NCBI GenBank assembly: GCA_009823395.1
Contig: CM020513.1
Coordinates: 7,676,001 to 7,740,000, forward strand
Source: Thamnaconus septentrionalis
Lineage: Eukaryota; Chordata; Actinopteri; Tetraodontiformes; Monacanthidae
Length of the DNA: 64,000 nt
Direction of reading: 5' to 3'
The notes under the pieces were generated by a model. That model did no database searches and was not told the DNA's origin. It saw only the letters and a list, made by a program, of their open reading frames with translations. This document shows, piece after piece, positions 11,901 to 23,195 of this stretch; positions within the stretch are counted from its first letter, which is position 1, and each line of letters opens with the position of its first letter. The translations under genes were made by a program, and so were the position numbers.

Positions 11901-12678
11901 GGCCTGGGTCCTGTTTCAGCTTGGGTTTCAACCACTTGCGCTGCCCATTCTGCAGAGCTCTCTTCAAAGTGAAGAGTGCTCTTGATGCCCATATGAGGTC
12001 ACGCCACTGGGCAGAGGCAGAACGAGCAGGCATGGGATCTATTACAGAAAGGCCAGGCCCATCTATCTCCTCCATCCCAACACAAAGCAATGGCTATATC
12101 CACAGTAGCAAAGAATTTAATGTGAAGCCACCTGTGACCTCTTTGTCTTCAACTACTGATCTGAACAACCCAGAAGAGGATGATGATTATGATGAAGAGG
12201 ACTTCCAGTGTGAGGAAGGTTCCAGTCTTGCCGACCAAGCTTCTCCAAGTCCAGAAGGTTCTGGGGGCCTGAGCTCAGATTGGGGTGAGACACAAACTCT
12301 GCAGCACCATATCCATCAGCAGCAACGCCAAAGGACACAGATGAGCCACTTCCAGGTACTCCAGCTTAGAGACTTCTACAGGACTCACCGTACTCCCAAC
12401 CGTCAGGAATGTGAGGCCCTAGGTCAGGAGTTGGGACTGCCTCAACGTGTGGTGCAGGTAAATATTTAAACATTTTCCACAAAAATGTGAAATACAGTAT
12501 GATGAGCACTTACTGTGGATCAGAAATGACAACTGATTTGTCTTTCTACATTTTTTTGCAGGTATGGTTCCAGAATGCCAGAGCCAAGGAGAAAAGGGCC
12601 AGGAGTCTGAGTTCTGATTCTGCAGAGAGGGAGCAGGCTGAGCTTTCCACAGGGGCAGGGGAAAGAGACAGAGCTTAG
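1073..12678 (+). CDS. ZFHX (ATBF1-type) zinc-finger homeobox transcription factor
   Basis: Nuclear DNA-binding transcription factor of the ZFHX2/3/4 family. Exons, joined in phase: 1073-2837, 2935-3473, 3574-3787, 4457-4564, 4678-4811, 5009-5119, 6801-6948, 7087-11750, 11846-12457, 12562-12678 (stop TAG). About 15 C2H2 fingers are visible, e.g. [11 protein letters not shown] (exon 1), [42 protein letters not shown]. There are four homeodomains: HD1 10029-10211 ([13 protein letters not shown]), HD2 10383-10565 ([13 protein letters not shown]), HD3 11613-11750 plus 11846-11890, HD4 ~12320-12457 plus 12562-12603. HD3 and HD4 are each split by an intron just before VWFQN, as in the family. The start is the first ATG in frame; an in-frame TGA lies at 1046 in the same exon. 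Oddities: exon 1 needs two frame changes, some family fingers are absent, and the protein ends ~25 residues after HD4, whereas human ZFHX3/4 continue for many hundreds. HD1 and the [12 protein letters not shown] stretch resemble ZFHX3/4, but the homeodomains are unusually divergent, so I do not assign a paralogue. Confidence 0.9.
5120..6800 (+). other. zfhx intron with microsatellites and a possible conserved element
   Basis: The largest intron of the gene. It holds a (TG)n run at about 5134-5163, a poly-T at 5335-5358, a CT run near 5870-5899, and an exact 18-base repeat, AATGCATGTTTAAGTAGC, at 5359-5376 and 5509-5526. The AT-rich stretch 6030-6120 contains several TAATT/ATTA cores and CCATTATG, and 6290-6400 is similar. 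These have the texture of fish-vertebrate conserved non-coding elements, which only alignment can confirm. No coding exon seen. Confidence 0.5.
6949..7086 (+). other. Short in-frame intron (possible exitron) of zfhx
   Basis: The frame that begins at the acceptor 6800/6801 stays open into the giant exon. However, 6949-7086 begins GTTGGT after ACAAAG and ends TTTGGCAG. It is AT-rich and codes for nothing resembling the family. It is exactly 138 bp, so retention would add 46 residues without a shift or stop. I call it a probable intron that could also be retained. Confidence 0.6.
7087..11750 (+). CDS. zfhx giant exon with HD1, HD2 and most of HD3
   Basis: A single 4.66 kb exon, typical of ZFHX genes. 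In order: the paired finger [18 protein letters not shown] and [17 protein letters not shown]; a Glu/Asp-rich spacer; fingers [19 protein letters not shown] and [17 protein letters not shown]; a Gln-rich block (~8330-8420); [19 protein letters not shown]; finger [17 protein letters not shown] (~9192); a Pro-rich tract with LPMP/LPIPP repeats; a repeated (Q)PSQ(L)SPA block (9830-10000); HD1; HD2; a Ser/Glu-rich linker; finger [17 protein letters not shown] (~11218); then HD3 up to RRVVQ at the donor 11750. The frame is open throughout, in contrast to the first exon. Confidence 0.93.
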
Positions 12679-15665
12679 TAGGAGACCATGGCCCCCTCTC
12701 TTCCTTTGGCTCCTTTCCCCAAACTCCCAAACCCCTTGTGTACCTGCTAGCAACCTTTAAACACATACCCTGTCCACTTTGCTGCCAAACCTGTAACCTG
12801 AACACCCCAAAGATGCAGAGCCACAGTGGCCCAAAGACTAACTCTCTTTACTGAAAGTACAGAGAGAACCCAAAACAAGTCCTCTTTACCACAGCTTTCA
12901 TCTTTTCCATTCACTCTGTACTTTCTTGCTGAAAAGAGCTCCTCTCCCTCTTCTGTCCGATACCTTACAACAACCAAACACCACCTTGATATAAAAAAAA
13001 AAACCAACCAGATGCCACAGAGGCCAAAGAGCATTCTCCAAGTATGTGACCTCACTGCCCAGCTAGACCTGCAGTCTACCTCTCAGTCTGCAAGACAGAC
13101 TCATAGTGGGCCCTCCACCAGACAGTGCTAGTTGACTAGCTGTGTAGCACGTAGTGCCAGTCTGTAAGAGGCTGGAGAAGAAAATGTCAAAGAGATTTTA
13201 GTGTAAATAGAGAGCTCCAAAAGATAAACCTGAAGAAAAACAAAAAACAAAAACAAAACAGTTAACAGTGGAAAAAGAAACTGAAAAAAAAGAAAAAATA
13301 TCCTTGAAATAGGCAAAGGTATTTGCATAGAGCTTTTGTAAAGACTGACTCAGATTCCAAAGCTCGTAACCAAAATTTTACATGTCTGTGGATTTAGTTT
13401 TAACATGTTTGTTTTCAATAACAAACTGCAGAGCTGACGTCTGTATGGTGAATGGGTGAGGTCTGCAGTTGGCGTAGGTAAGCCAAGTACCAATGGACTG
13501 ATATGGTGCAGCTTTACCCTCCATAAGCCAATGATGAGTCCTCTGTTGTGTGTGTACACCTTTTATGTTCCTTCAGTGGATAACAGCCCAAATAGCACAG
13601 AACGTAAAGGCCAGTTTGTCCTGCCTAGGCAAACTATTTTTTTAACGCACTCAACCATTGAGCTGTATATGAAAACTTTAACCAAACTCAAATTTACATT
13701 GTGTGTGTTTAGTAATAGTTTCTTAATATAAATCTTATGGATTGAGATGAACTGTCTTGCTTCAATATAATAGTGTCATGATTATGGGAAAAAAGACAGC
13801 TTTGATATGTTCAGGCGAGGTGACCTACTGCCTTTCCGTTCTATTTGAATATACCAATGGCTGACCAATGTTATGTGATTAATGTAAAGCTTTCTATGCT
13901 CAGGTCAACAGCTCAACATGGCTCCGGTTCAAATGTGATCATGATCCTGTCCTCTTCTGTTTGTGAAGCAGAAAAAGTGTGGTAAAACCTTTGACTAAGT
14001 ATTAAGAGATACCTTAAAAAAACAAACAAAAAAACCCCATCTCCGTACTGCAAAGATCTGAGCTTTTCACCTCTGAGTAATAGATTGTTGAAACTAAAAA
14101 CCTTATTGAAACTAAAGTGTTTAATAGTGTGAGGGGTAAATGTACAGTATTTAGCTTTTGTATGGTTGACTTCAAGACTTCATTGGATGACTGAGACATA
14201 GCTCCCTTTTCCACGTACAGAACGGGAGCTACTGCGCAAAGCTGAGGAAAAAAAAAACCTTTGGATGTTGTTGATGTTATTTTTGTACACTTAATTTATT
14301 TTCCCTTTTCCCTCCCTCAGTCCCTCCCTCCCTACATTCCTCTTTTGCTCTCTCCCCTTTTATTCCTGTGTTCATTTGCAACCAGTCCTTATTCTAACTG
14401 TAATAATAATAATATAACAATAATAGCTAAACAATAATTAATGCTTTAAGACAAAAATCCAAAGACGTGATAATACTTTAACCATATGACCTACAAAAAT
14501 AAGCGCTACTGTTTACTTGACGATGTATTGCTGTTTTTAAGGAAGGAAGGAGTCCCTATATCGAAGCTACTGTTTTCTGCCTCTCATAAGCACACTGGAG
14601 ACTATAACCAAAACCCCAAACTAGAGCCATGGCAGTCTGTATTATAGCGGTTGAAGAGTTTTACTTCTCTTGAGAAATGTTACAGTTTATTTTTCCTTCT
14701 TTTTTTCTTTTTTTCTTTTTTTTACCATAGTGTTGAACTCCAGCCCTTAAGGATGTCCAGTTTGCTGCTAATGTACTGTAGTTTCTAACGATACTGTAGA
14801 AAAATGCATGCTCTGATCGCTTTACCAATAGGCTTTAATGACTACAAACTGTAATGATACCTGTGATGCTGTTGATGAACTGCTCCTCTTTTGATTCTGT
14901 TGTAAACAAATTGATATGTGGGGCTCGATTCCATCAGGGTTTTTGTTTCTTTCAATGTCCTGCTATTTTTACCCTTATTCAAAAGATAACGGTATCTTTC
15001 CTAATATTAGTCATTATTTTTTTTCTTCCCAAGCATTAACTCGACACTTAAAATAAAATACTACAAAGCTATTTTGAATGAGTTCAGCCCAAAAACCTTC
15101 CGCTGGCGTTTTGTCAGTCTTTATGTGTCACAATGTCTCTTGTTTGTCTGTCCAGCTAAAACAGCTTTGCTGAACTCAGACTGACGTCGCAGTCAACTTT
15201 CCAAAGGATGTGGATTGACTTAACTCTGTCATCCTTTTTTTCTTGCTTCCTTCTCAAACAAACCAATGTTTACTACAATACCAATTAGCTTTCTGCTGTA
15301 CAGAAATGTGCATTCCAAATACCACAAAAGGCAGTTTTTTTGTACGCTGATTATTTTCAATTTCATTTCTCTTGTACTCTCTTGAACTTAGTGACTGTAC
15401 GATGTACATATTGGGGTCCTCTATGGTGAAGGGACTCTGTTATCCTTACTGTAGGTAAAAGTATTCTTTTTCATTTTCTTTCTGGATATGTTGTTGCCAT
15501 AGTGATGACCAAAAAGATACCTGTGATGTGCACCTGTCCTTATGTCCTGCTCCAGTGGTTTAGTGTGTCTTAAACTCTGCCTCCCCCACCCCACTGATGT
15601 GTGTTTCTCTTTCTCCCCCCTTCCCATACTCCACTGAGCTAAATAAAGTCTGCTTTGGTGCATGC
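12679..15665 (+). other. zfhx 3' untranslated region
   Basis: About 3 kb of AU-rich non-coding sequence follows the TAG at 12676-12678. Candidate polyadenylation signals are AATAAA at 15052-15057 and at 15642-15647; the latter is followed by TCTGCTTTGGTG. The short open frames here are not protein-like. The length fits the long 3' UTRs of this family. The exact cleavage site is inferred. Confidence 0.65.
15642..15647 (+). terminator. Probable distal polyadenylation signal of zfhx
   Basis: Canonical AATAAA followed within 10-20 bases by T/G-rich sequence, at the point where the AU-rich 3' UTR gives way to different sequence. An upstream AATAAA at 15052 could give a shorter transcript. Confidence 0.5.
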
Positions 15666-15729
15666 TCCGGTCTCATCCCTTTTGGTATAACTGGGGAGAA
15701 GCCATTTTGTGCGTGCTGCGGTATGCTAA

Positions 15730-15960
15730 GGTGGCGGCCTGTTTCTGCTTTTCATAATTGAGGTTGTATATATTTGAGTCAGGCTTTTTGATGTACAACT
15801 GCGTGTGTGCAAGATGGCAGTGTGTGGGAGGCGTTTGGTGAATGGAGCCGTGACCTCTGGGGTCACTTCATTAATTACATCTGTGACATTCAGCCAGATG
15901 AATTTCCTTTGTGACTAAATGATATGATGAATATTAACGACCTCAGATGAATTACACTGC
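15730..15960. promoter_or_regulatory. Possible conserved non-coding element with a nuclear-receptor-like palindrome
   Basis: The AT-rich stretch contains CATTAATTACATCTG and TAAATGATATGATGAATATTA. It also holds TGACCTCTGGGGTCA (15851-15865), which is two AGGTCA-like half sites in everted order with a 3-base spacer. A CTG triplet run follows at 15960-15980. Motif content is seen directly; conservation and function are not testable here. Confidence 0.3.
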
Positions 15961-16149
15961 TGCTTCTGCTGCTGCTGCTGCTGCTCGGGATGATAATGTG
16001 TTTTATGACTCTGGGAGAGAGGGGAGGAAAATTGCACACCGCAGCACATTTAAGACGCGCACATTTTCATACGCAACATTTCCGAGACCAAAGTGTAGAG
16101 CCATAAAAAGAGACGTTCTTTTATTTTTTATTATCTTTCCTTTTTTAAT

Positions 16150-16760
16150 TGAGCAACACTTTACGTCGGCTGAAGTGACACCGCGGCGGCGGCGGCGGCA
16201 GCGGAGAAGAAGAAGAGGGGGGAAACCGCGACTGTTCGCCCCTCGTCCTGTCGCGTCGAGCCGCTAACGCTTAACCACAGGACGAGCGCGGCAGCCGCGG
16301 AAAACAGGTGAAACAATCGCGAGGTGAAACGCAACCGGCCGCTTGCACAGCGGCAGAGTAAACACAGGAGAGGGCTTGAGACGGATTCGCAGCTGAGGAT
16401 AGTCATCTTAGAAAGTCATCCTGATAAAGTGATCCCATCCCCACCGCCGCCGCCACCACTGCCATTTCTCCCTCCCACCTACCCCACCCCCCACCTTAAT
16501 CAAATGAGCACCGTGCAGCTGGTGGGGTTGCGGCAAAAAAAAAGAAGAAAAAAAAAGGGGGGTGCGAGTGTGCGTGGAGATGAGGGTGGCGGCGGCGGCG
16601 GCTCTGGTGGGGGGTTGGGGGGGCGAGGGGGCGCTGAGGGATGGCGTGAAATTATTGCCTGCTGGTGTATATGTGTCGCTGGGGGTAGAGAGTAGGGGTT
16701 GGGCAGGGAGGAGGGGCGGTGGCGAGGGCTGGGAGGGGGGGGGGGGGGCGTAATGTCATT
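16150..16760. other. GC-rich, CGG-rich region
   Basis: Begins with a (GCG)n run near 16182-16203 and continues with many CpGs, poly-G runs and G-rich purine tracts up to 16750. It could be an unmethylated CpG island or only a compositional patch. No start codon with a downstream exon is evident. Confidence 0.3.
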
Positions 16761-18379
16761 GCCTGCTGGTGTATCTGTAGTGGGGGCTCATTTAGATTTA
16801 GATTGGTTATGTGAGGAGAGAGCTGAAAGGCCAGCTCATGTTTATGCATGAATCCCAAAGCATGCTGCCACGGCGGAGCCGACTTAAAGAGACAGAGGCC
16901 CCCGAAAATGCGTCCGCACAATCCCAGCGCCGCTCTCTCCCGATAAAGCAGCCGTTGCGGCGGCGCTGCGCTATTAGTCATATTCCAGTCCTGCTGTCCT
17001 TGTGCATTTTGCCAAACGCACACAAATAGATTATACTCAAACTTAACCAATATCAGACAATGGCGGTCCGATTTTTTTTTTTTTTAACCAATATTTCTTT
17101 GCCGTTCTTTTAAGTAGATGCACCGCCCCATGCACGCTTCCCAGATTACACTCACTCTTGCAGTGAGAGTAATCAGTAAATGTCTCTGAAGGAGAGTTTG
17201 TTCAGCACTTCATCAGGTATAAAGTGGTTTTTATTTGGAAATGTGGTCCCTATCCATCTTTTAAATGACTTTTTAATGGTCGTCACACCATCCTAATCAA
17301 TCATGCAGCCGAGCTAGCCTGCGAGCGCAAATACACTCTTATTTATAACGCCTACATTCTGCTGCTGCTGCAGCAAAAAACAAAACAAAACAAAACAACG
17401 CACTGTACCTTCCGTGCACTGTGAACAAAGAGAAAATTAACAACATTGTCTCTTTGATTTTGTGTAAATATTAGACAGGCCGACCCCCAACCCCCCCCTC
17501 GTCCCAATATCCTACATTCCAGTTACGAGGTAACAACTGCAATCTGTCTTCACGTTATCTCCACTCGGCAGATCTCTACAGGGGCGACCAAGTATGATGA
17601 CTTCCTTCAGAACGGTCTCTTTCATTTTCATTCTTTGGTTCCTCTCCATTCAGGCCCACACTTTTTTTTTTGTGTGACCCCTTACCATCCCCCCCACCCA
17701 CGCCGGCACCCCTCGACGGTCCCCCTTCAGTACTTTACATCTATAATGAGATACAAATACACATCAGCAGGACAGTGTCTACGCCACGCGTCACTGTGTG
17801 AATATTACTCACACTTATTAGCTGGATTATGTTAATCTTTACACTCTCTGCTCACAGACAACAGACTCCCCATGATATGGTGGTGGTCACGGCAGTAAGC
17901 GTGTGTCGTCGTGTGTGTGTGTGAGGGGCGGGGGGAGTTCAGTGGGTGCGTGCAGCTGGACGTGTGTCTGTGTGTGTGTGTTGGAGGGATTGCCATGTTG
18001 TCAAACTGATCTGCATGAGAAAGGGCGGTCTAATTACATCACTTATGCAAATGTGCGACGCACATATGCACACACGTACATACGCGCCGCTGACAGCTTA
18101 CCAGTAAGGTCAAAAAGACAGCGCGAGTGATCCTTTTAAGGGTGGCAATCCCACCTGTCAGAAACGGACTTGACACGACGCGCAGGAGTGGCCGGGGATG
18201 TTTTCATACACTCTTTGGGAGGAATTAGGGAAAGGGGGGGAAAAAAAGAAAAAAGGGTGGACGGGTCAAGCTCACAGTAAGACTGGAACACTTAGACTGT
18301 TATTGGAAAACGTCTGACCGCATATCGACTGATTAGTCTTTTTTTTCCCTTTCCCCCAGACTGAAACATTGATAGTATC

Positions 18380-18660
18380 CCAGTTGGAATGATTGATTGA
18401 GTCTGACACATTTTAATTACGAGCAAATTAAATGAATTGGCTGGCGGACTATAAAACATTGCTGTTTAATAACGAGCTTCTCCATTTGCCTTTTTCTCCC
18501 CCCCCCCCACCACCACCGCCTCGCCTCCCCCTCCCTCCCTCCTTCATCCAATCCAATTTTGGCTGCCGCACCAAATAACCTCTCTCCATTTAATGATATG
18601 CAAATGAATTTTCATGAACCCCATGATCCCATGCGATGATTAAACTGAGATGACATTAGC
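18380..18660. promoter_or_regulatory. Possible conserved enhancer-like element
   Basis: Contains GATTGATTGA, TTTTAATTACGAG, AAATTAAATG and GATATGCAAATGAATTTTC. The last of these includes the POU octamer ATGCAAAT. ATGATTAAACTGAGATGAC follows. The density of homeodomain and POU cores without coding potential suggests an enhancer. Confidence is low without cross-species alignment. Confidence 0.35.
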
Positions 18661-19689
18661 TGCCACGCCGCTGCCACTGTCACTGCTCCTGTCTGCCTCT
18701 TTTCTCTTTGCCTATCTCCACCATCTCCCTCCGTATCCACGACAACCGGCCGGCCGGCGATATTAGAGGCTTCGTTCTCGCCGTTCCCTTATGAATTTCC
18801 CTTCTTTTTATGACATTCTGCTTATCCGGGGTTATTTTATTGAAGTTCCTCCACTTCCAGATGGAGCACATTACGGTGCAAAAAAATAAAAAAATAAAGA
18901 AGGGGAAAAAAACCACGCCGGCTCTCCCGTCACGTGCGGCGCGCTGGAACAGAAGAGCGTGGCTGCGAGCGACGGCACGTTAGAGCCAATACACCATTAC
19001 AGTGCGATGCCATAACATCGTGTAGACCATTTCGCCGATGCTTCCACGTCTCTTCATTTCCCTTCCTCCCGGTTGGTCCCCTCCCACCGTTCCGTTTCAG
19101 TCTGGATCCAGCTCCACCTCCGCTGTCGTTCATTGTACTCCATTTGCATAATGAAGCCAAGGCTTAATTAAGATCCCACTGGAGTCTGGAGCCGGGCATG
19201 AAGCGAGGGAAGGCTGGGGGGGCAGATCCTAGCGTTCCTCAGCTTACCCGCACGTGTCCAAATAGGAGGCGCGATCGGAGGAGGGGCGGCTCGAAAAGCG
19301 TTGACGAGCGATTAAATCACTAATTATGATCGGCTGTTAGAATTAGAGCGGAGCTGTTAATTAGCTGCAGACGAGATGCCCAGACAGTTGCCCCCCCACA
19401 CGCCCCCCCCCCCGACAGCAACGCCCCCCCCCGACGACGGCGGCGGCGCCCTCCCTGACTGGCAGTGGAGAAACGCAGCTTGACACCTTGGATGTGATGC
19501 CACAAACACTCCTCCTTCCTCAGTCTGGTGGGATACCCCTTTAAGAACATCCCAGGTGTGCCACGGGCCAGGAAGAGGCTCTTCATCATCCTTGTCCACA
19601 CTCTCCCACTGTTCTTCGTTAGCCCAGCGAAAAAATTCCCTCCTCGGCTCCACGCCTTATTAATTTTTCCTCATTATTCCCGTCCTCTT

Positions 19690-20740
19690 CCCTCGGCATA
19701 ATGGAACGGTAGATCCCCCTTCTTCTTCTTCCTCTTTTTTAGCTCTTTTTCGGCAGCTCACGCCGATAAGTCCAGTTGGCACGGGGAAGAGGTTCCTTCT
19801 TTTGTCCAACAGTCCGTTTAAAGGCGGCGCTGTCGGCTTCGGTTCCGACCTTCTGCCACTGTTTGCGTTCGGATTGCCGCCTGCGCCTGTAAGAAAAAGA
19901 CGCCCATTTTGCGCCTGGCACGGTGCCACCGTGGTCCCTCGAGGGGAAGCCGTTGCCAAAATGTTTTAGCCGTCCAAAATGTTCACACTGTATGGCGGAG
20001 TCTGCTTTGCTAATGCGCCCGCTGATGTAGACTTGGCAGCGCGCCATCTTCCTCCCGGTGCCCTCACCGCCGAAGCCGCACTGAAAAGATGCCATCACAG
20101 AACCGCTAGCAACCGTTGCCCGGGCACTTCGTCCTGGCTTTGTCCAGACAAACCCACAAACAAACAAACAAACAAACGCAGGTTAAGGGCAAATCCTCGG
20201 AGGTCAGTGGTCTTCTGGCAAGGCGGCGCCGGCGTTCTTCAGCCGACCGCTTTGTTCAACGCCGTGGTTGGAGGCTGGCACGGCGCCCGCCAGCTTGGCT
20301 GGCACGCGTTGGCTGGTACAGAGAGTAACAAAGGTCGAAAAAAACCGCTCTTTTATTTTCCCCCGTCGTCGGTCTTATTCGTGCGATGGATCGATCGTCC
20401 TCGGCTACTCACGACTTGTCACTTCCTGTAGCCGGAGACCGCCCGTCCGCACGTACGTCCACGCTTGGCGCCATGAGTCGACAGCTGAGTCATCCTCGCT
20501 CCGCTGGCATCCTTCCCACTTCCGCGCTCTGCCCTCCTCCCTCGTCGTCCCCGTTCCTGCAGCTTGCCTTCGCCCGTCGCGGCGAGCCTGTGCCAAGGTG
20601 GCACCATTGTGGTGGTATGGACGAGCGCGTCTCCCCCACTTCCATTCTTATCCTCCTCGCCCCTTCGCCCGTGCCCATGCCCGCCCCCGCTCAAGCCCTG
20701 ACTGGATGGCACTGTGCCAACCTGCCACCGCCATCGCTCT
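19690..20740. other. GC-rich region with repeated NFI-like TGGCA/TGCCA motifs
   Basis: Palindromic or near-palindromic sites include TGGCACGGTGCCA (19917-19929), TTGGCAGCGCGCCAT (20033-20047), which is one base from the NFI consensus TTGGC-N5-GCCAA, TGCCAAGGTGGCA near 20591 and GGCACTGTGCCAA near 20708. More TTGGC half sites fall at 20270-20320. A (CAAA)n run lies at about 20155-20175. No gene is evident. Confidence 0.3.
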
Positions 20741-21190
20741 CATTTGTAGCTCATCTCCACGTTGCCCTTCCCCCTGTGTCTACACTTCCGTCCCTCTCTC
20801 CTCTCTTGGTTCTACTCATTCACAGTTTTAATCGTTTGCCGCCGGCGCGCTAAATTGTTGCGCTTGTTTCTTAACGCGCTGCTTTGCATGTTCGCTTTAT
20901 CCCCAGCACGCTCAGTGCGCTTCGTCGCTCTTTGTTTTCATCTGGGGAGATGTTTTTTTCTTTCTTTTTTTTCTCCCGGCACCTGAAGGAATGCTGAGAG
21001 TGACCGGCTGGTAGGTAATTACGGCGGCGCTAACTTATTCCGCCGAGACAAGAGGAGAAGGACGAAGACAGCCTTGAGTTTGGAGAAAAGCTTGTGTTGT
21101 TTTAATTAACTTTTACCAACCCCCATCATGTGTGCTCCGTTTCACATCCCTAATGGTATTGTGCTGAATGTCCTTGTTCGTGTGTGTGCA

Positions 21191-21191
21191 T

Positions 21192-21236
<45 letters not shown>

Positions 21237-21244
21237 GACACACC
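21191..21244. repeat. (CA)n microsatellite
   Basis: About 50 bases of nearly pure CA dinucleotide, preceded by a short GTGTGTGCATGCAC palindrome that can pair with it. Confidence 0.9.
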
Positions 21245-21404
21245 CAGTAAAAAAGCAATGCAATTGAAGCGATTTTCAGTGAAATCGATTGTGCGCCATT
21301 GACTCCAGCCACTCCACTGCGATGACCCCTTGCTCCCTTGTTTTTCTTATTATCGTCGCCCCCTTGAAAATCTCACGTGTCAAACAAAGGCTGCCAGTGG
21401 TGGT

Positions 21405-21480
21405 GGAGGCATTAAGCAAATACTCATTAGTACACAAAACATAATGAATATGTAAATGACGTGTGTAATTTATGCATGGG
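21405..21480. promoter_or_regulatory. Possible conserved AT-rich element
   Basis: Runs GGCATTAAGCAAATACTCAT, then CATAATGAATATGTAAATGA and TAATTTATGCATG, with several homeodomain/POU-like cores in 75 bases. No coding potential. Conservation is not testable here. Confidence 0.25.
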
Positions 21481-22974
21481 CTTAGAGACTTGTTCTCTTT
21501 TCAGTCCTCCATTGTATTTGCTCTATTTATACCCCCTTTCTTTCAAAACCTCACACTTTCATGCCGCTTCTCCTCATCCCAGGACTTCCTCCCAGTAGGA
21601 GAATCCATCGGGGACTTCTTTGGGTCCCACTATTGTCTCTTCTATTTGGTGGCTGTTATTTTTTTTTTTTGCAACACATTACTCCTCGCCTTCAACCACA
21701 ATATTCTATCACTCTCTTGTGGTCTCCTTTATCCTCTTTGCTATCCCCCCCTCCACTCCCCGCCGCTCATAGCCTGTCCTACCACAAAACAAACCCTGCA
21801 GTGGCGCATTAAACCAACAGCTGAGAGTTTAAACGAGGCTTTCTTCCAGGAATATGAATGCTAAATCATCTAAGCGCTGAATCACATCCACGCCGGGTGC
21901 TGTGCACTGCACTGCGTTCTGCCTTTGTCCCTCTGTGAATGTGCTGATCTTGATGTGTGGTCCAAACTGTGTGGTAAATTGAAGCGTGTCCTGATAGACA
22001 GTGGGTAGCCTTGCTCCTGTCTAGGATAAACACCTATAATACTCAGGCTCCCTTGGCAATCACCATAGCAACAAACCGTGGTACCCACGTGAGTTGCATA
22101 ATAAGATGTTCCCCGAGACCACGGACCATAAAGCGGCAACAAACTGGAGCCTCGGAGCAAAAATAAATCCGTGAATCAGAAAAATAGCAATCCTGATGAC
22201 AGACCTCGCCCCCGAACACTTGTGGTCGCCGCTTTCCCCCGGTCGTCAATATGCTTGGACCCGGCACCGCGCACGGGCTTCGATACACACGCAACTCTCT
22301 CTGTCTCTTCAGACCTTAACAGGTGCTGATGAGCCGCAGTCAATGATTGTAATGAGCTATCGATCACCGTGGGAAAACAGAGGGACAGAGAGGGGCGAAG
22401 TAGGTGGGGGGAACCAGAGGACACTCGCACATTCAAAGCTGTGGGCTGCCCAGAGAGAAAGAGAAAAACTCAAGATGAACTACGCTGGAGAAAAGCTACT
22501 AAAGACAGAACGTCAATAGCGGCTTTAGAAAACTCTGAATCTCCTGTCTCTTATTGTACTGCTTAAAATAGATAGAAAGGGAAAGGCTATTTGGCCAGAG
22601 AGAGGTAGAAGGGAAGTACTTTCAAGCCCGTGGACCACCTGATCTGCTCAGGGTGACCACGCAGACGTGCCTGTCATGACCGAGTCCAGATGCCAGAGAA
22701 TGGCACTGACGCAGTATCTCTATTTTCCTCTTTTTTTTTTTTTTTGTGTGCGCTGTGTGCCTGAAGTGGAGGCAGACAGCTTTAGGGAAGGGGGAGGTGC
22801 GTTTTGTGTGCGTGTGTATGCGTGCGTGCGTGCGCGTGTGCGTCGTGTGTGTTGGCTGGCGTTTCAGATAATGAAATGCAGCAGGGAACAAAGAGCTGGG
22901 GGCCCCTATTCTCTGTACTGCAGCTTCATTTTCACTCCCGTCAGTCTATGATTCTTCCATAGCCCCTGTCTCGT

Positions 22975-23153
22975 GTATGTGTGTGTGTGTGTGTGTGTGT
23001 TTATGTTTGTATGAGGGCTTGTTGTGTGTACCAGAGCCCCCCCTCCTCCCCCTGTTAGTATTCTGCATGGCAGATCCCCCTAATGTAATAACTGTGTCTG
23101 CATGTCTAATTTACAGCAGGAGAGAGTAAATAGCCTGTGGTTAATTACAGTAC

Positions 23154-23195
<42 letters not shown>
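22975..23195. repeat. Two (GT)n microsatellites flanking an AT-rich stretch
   Basis: GT runs lie at about 22976-23001 and 23155-23193. Between them, 23080-23150 contains TAATGTAATAACTG and TGGTTAATTACAG, another AT-rich element-like stretch. Confidence 0.75.

Noticed and set aside
20116..20986. Overlapping open frames on both strands at 20.1-21.0 kb
   Set aside because: High GC lowers stop-codon frequency. There is no splice context, no recognisable domain and no consistent frame.
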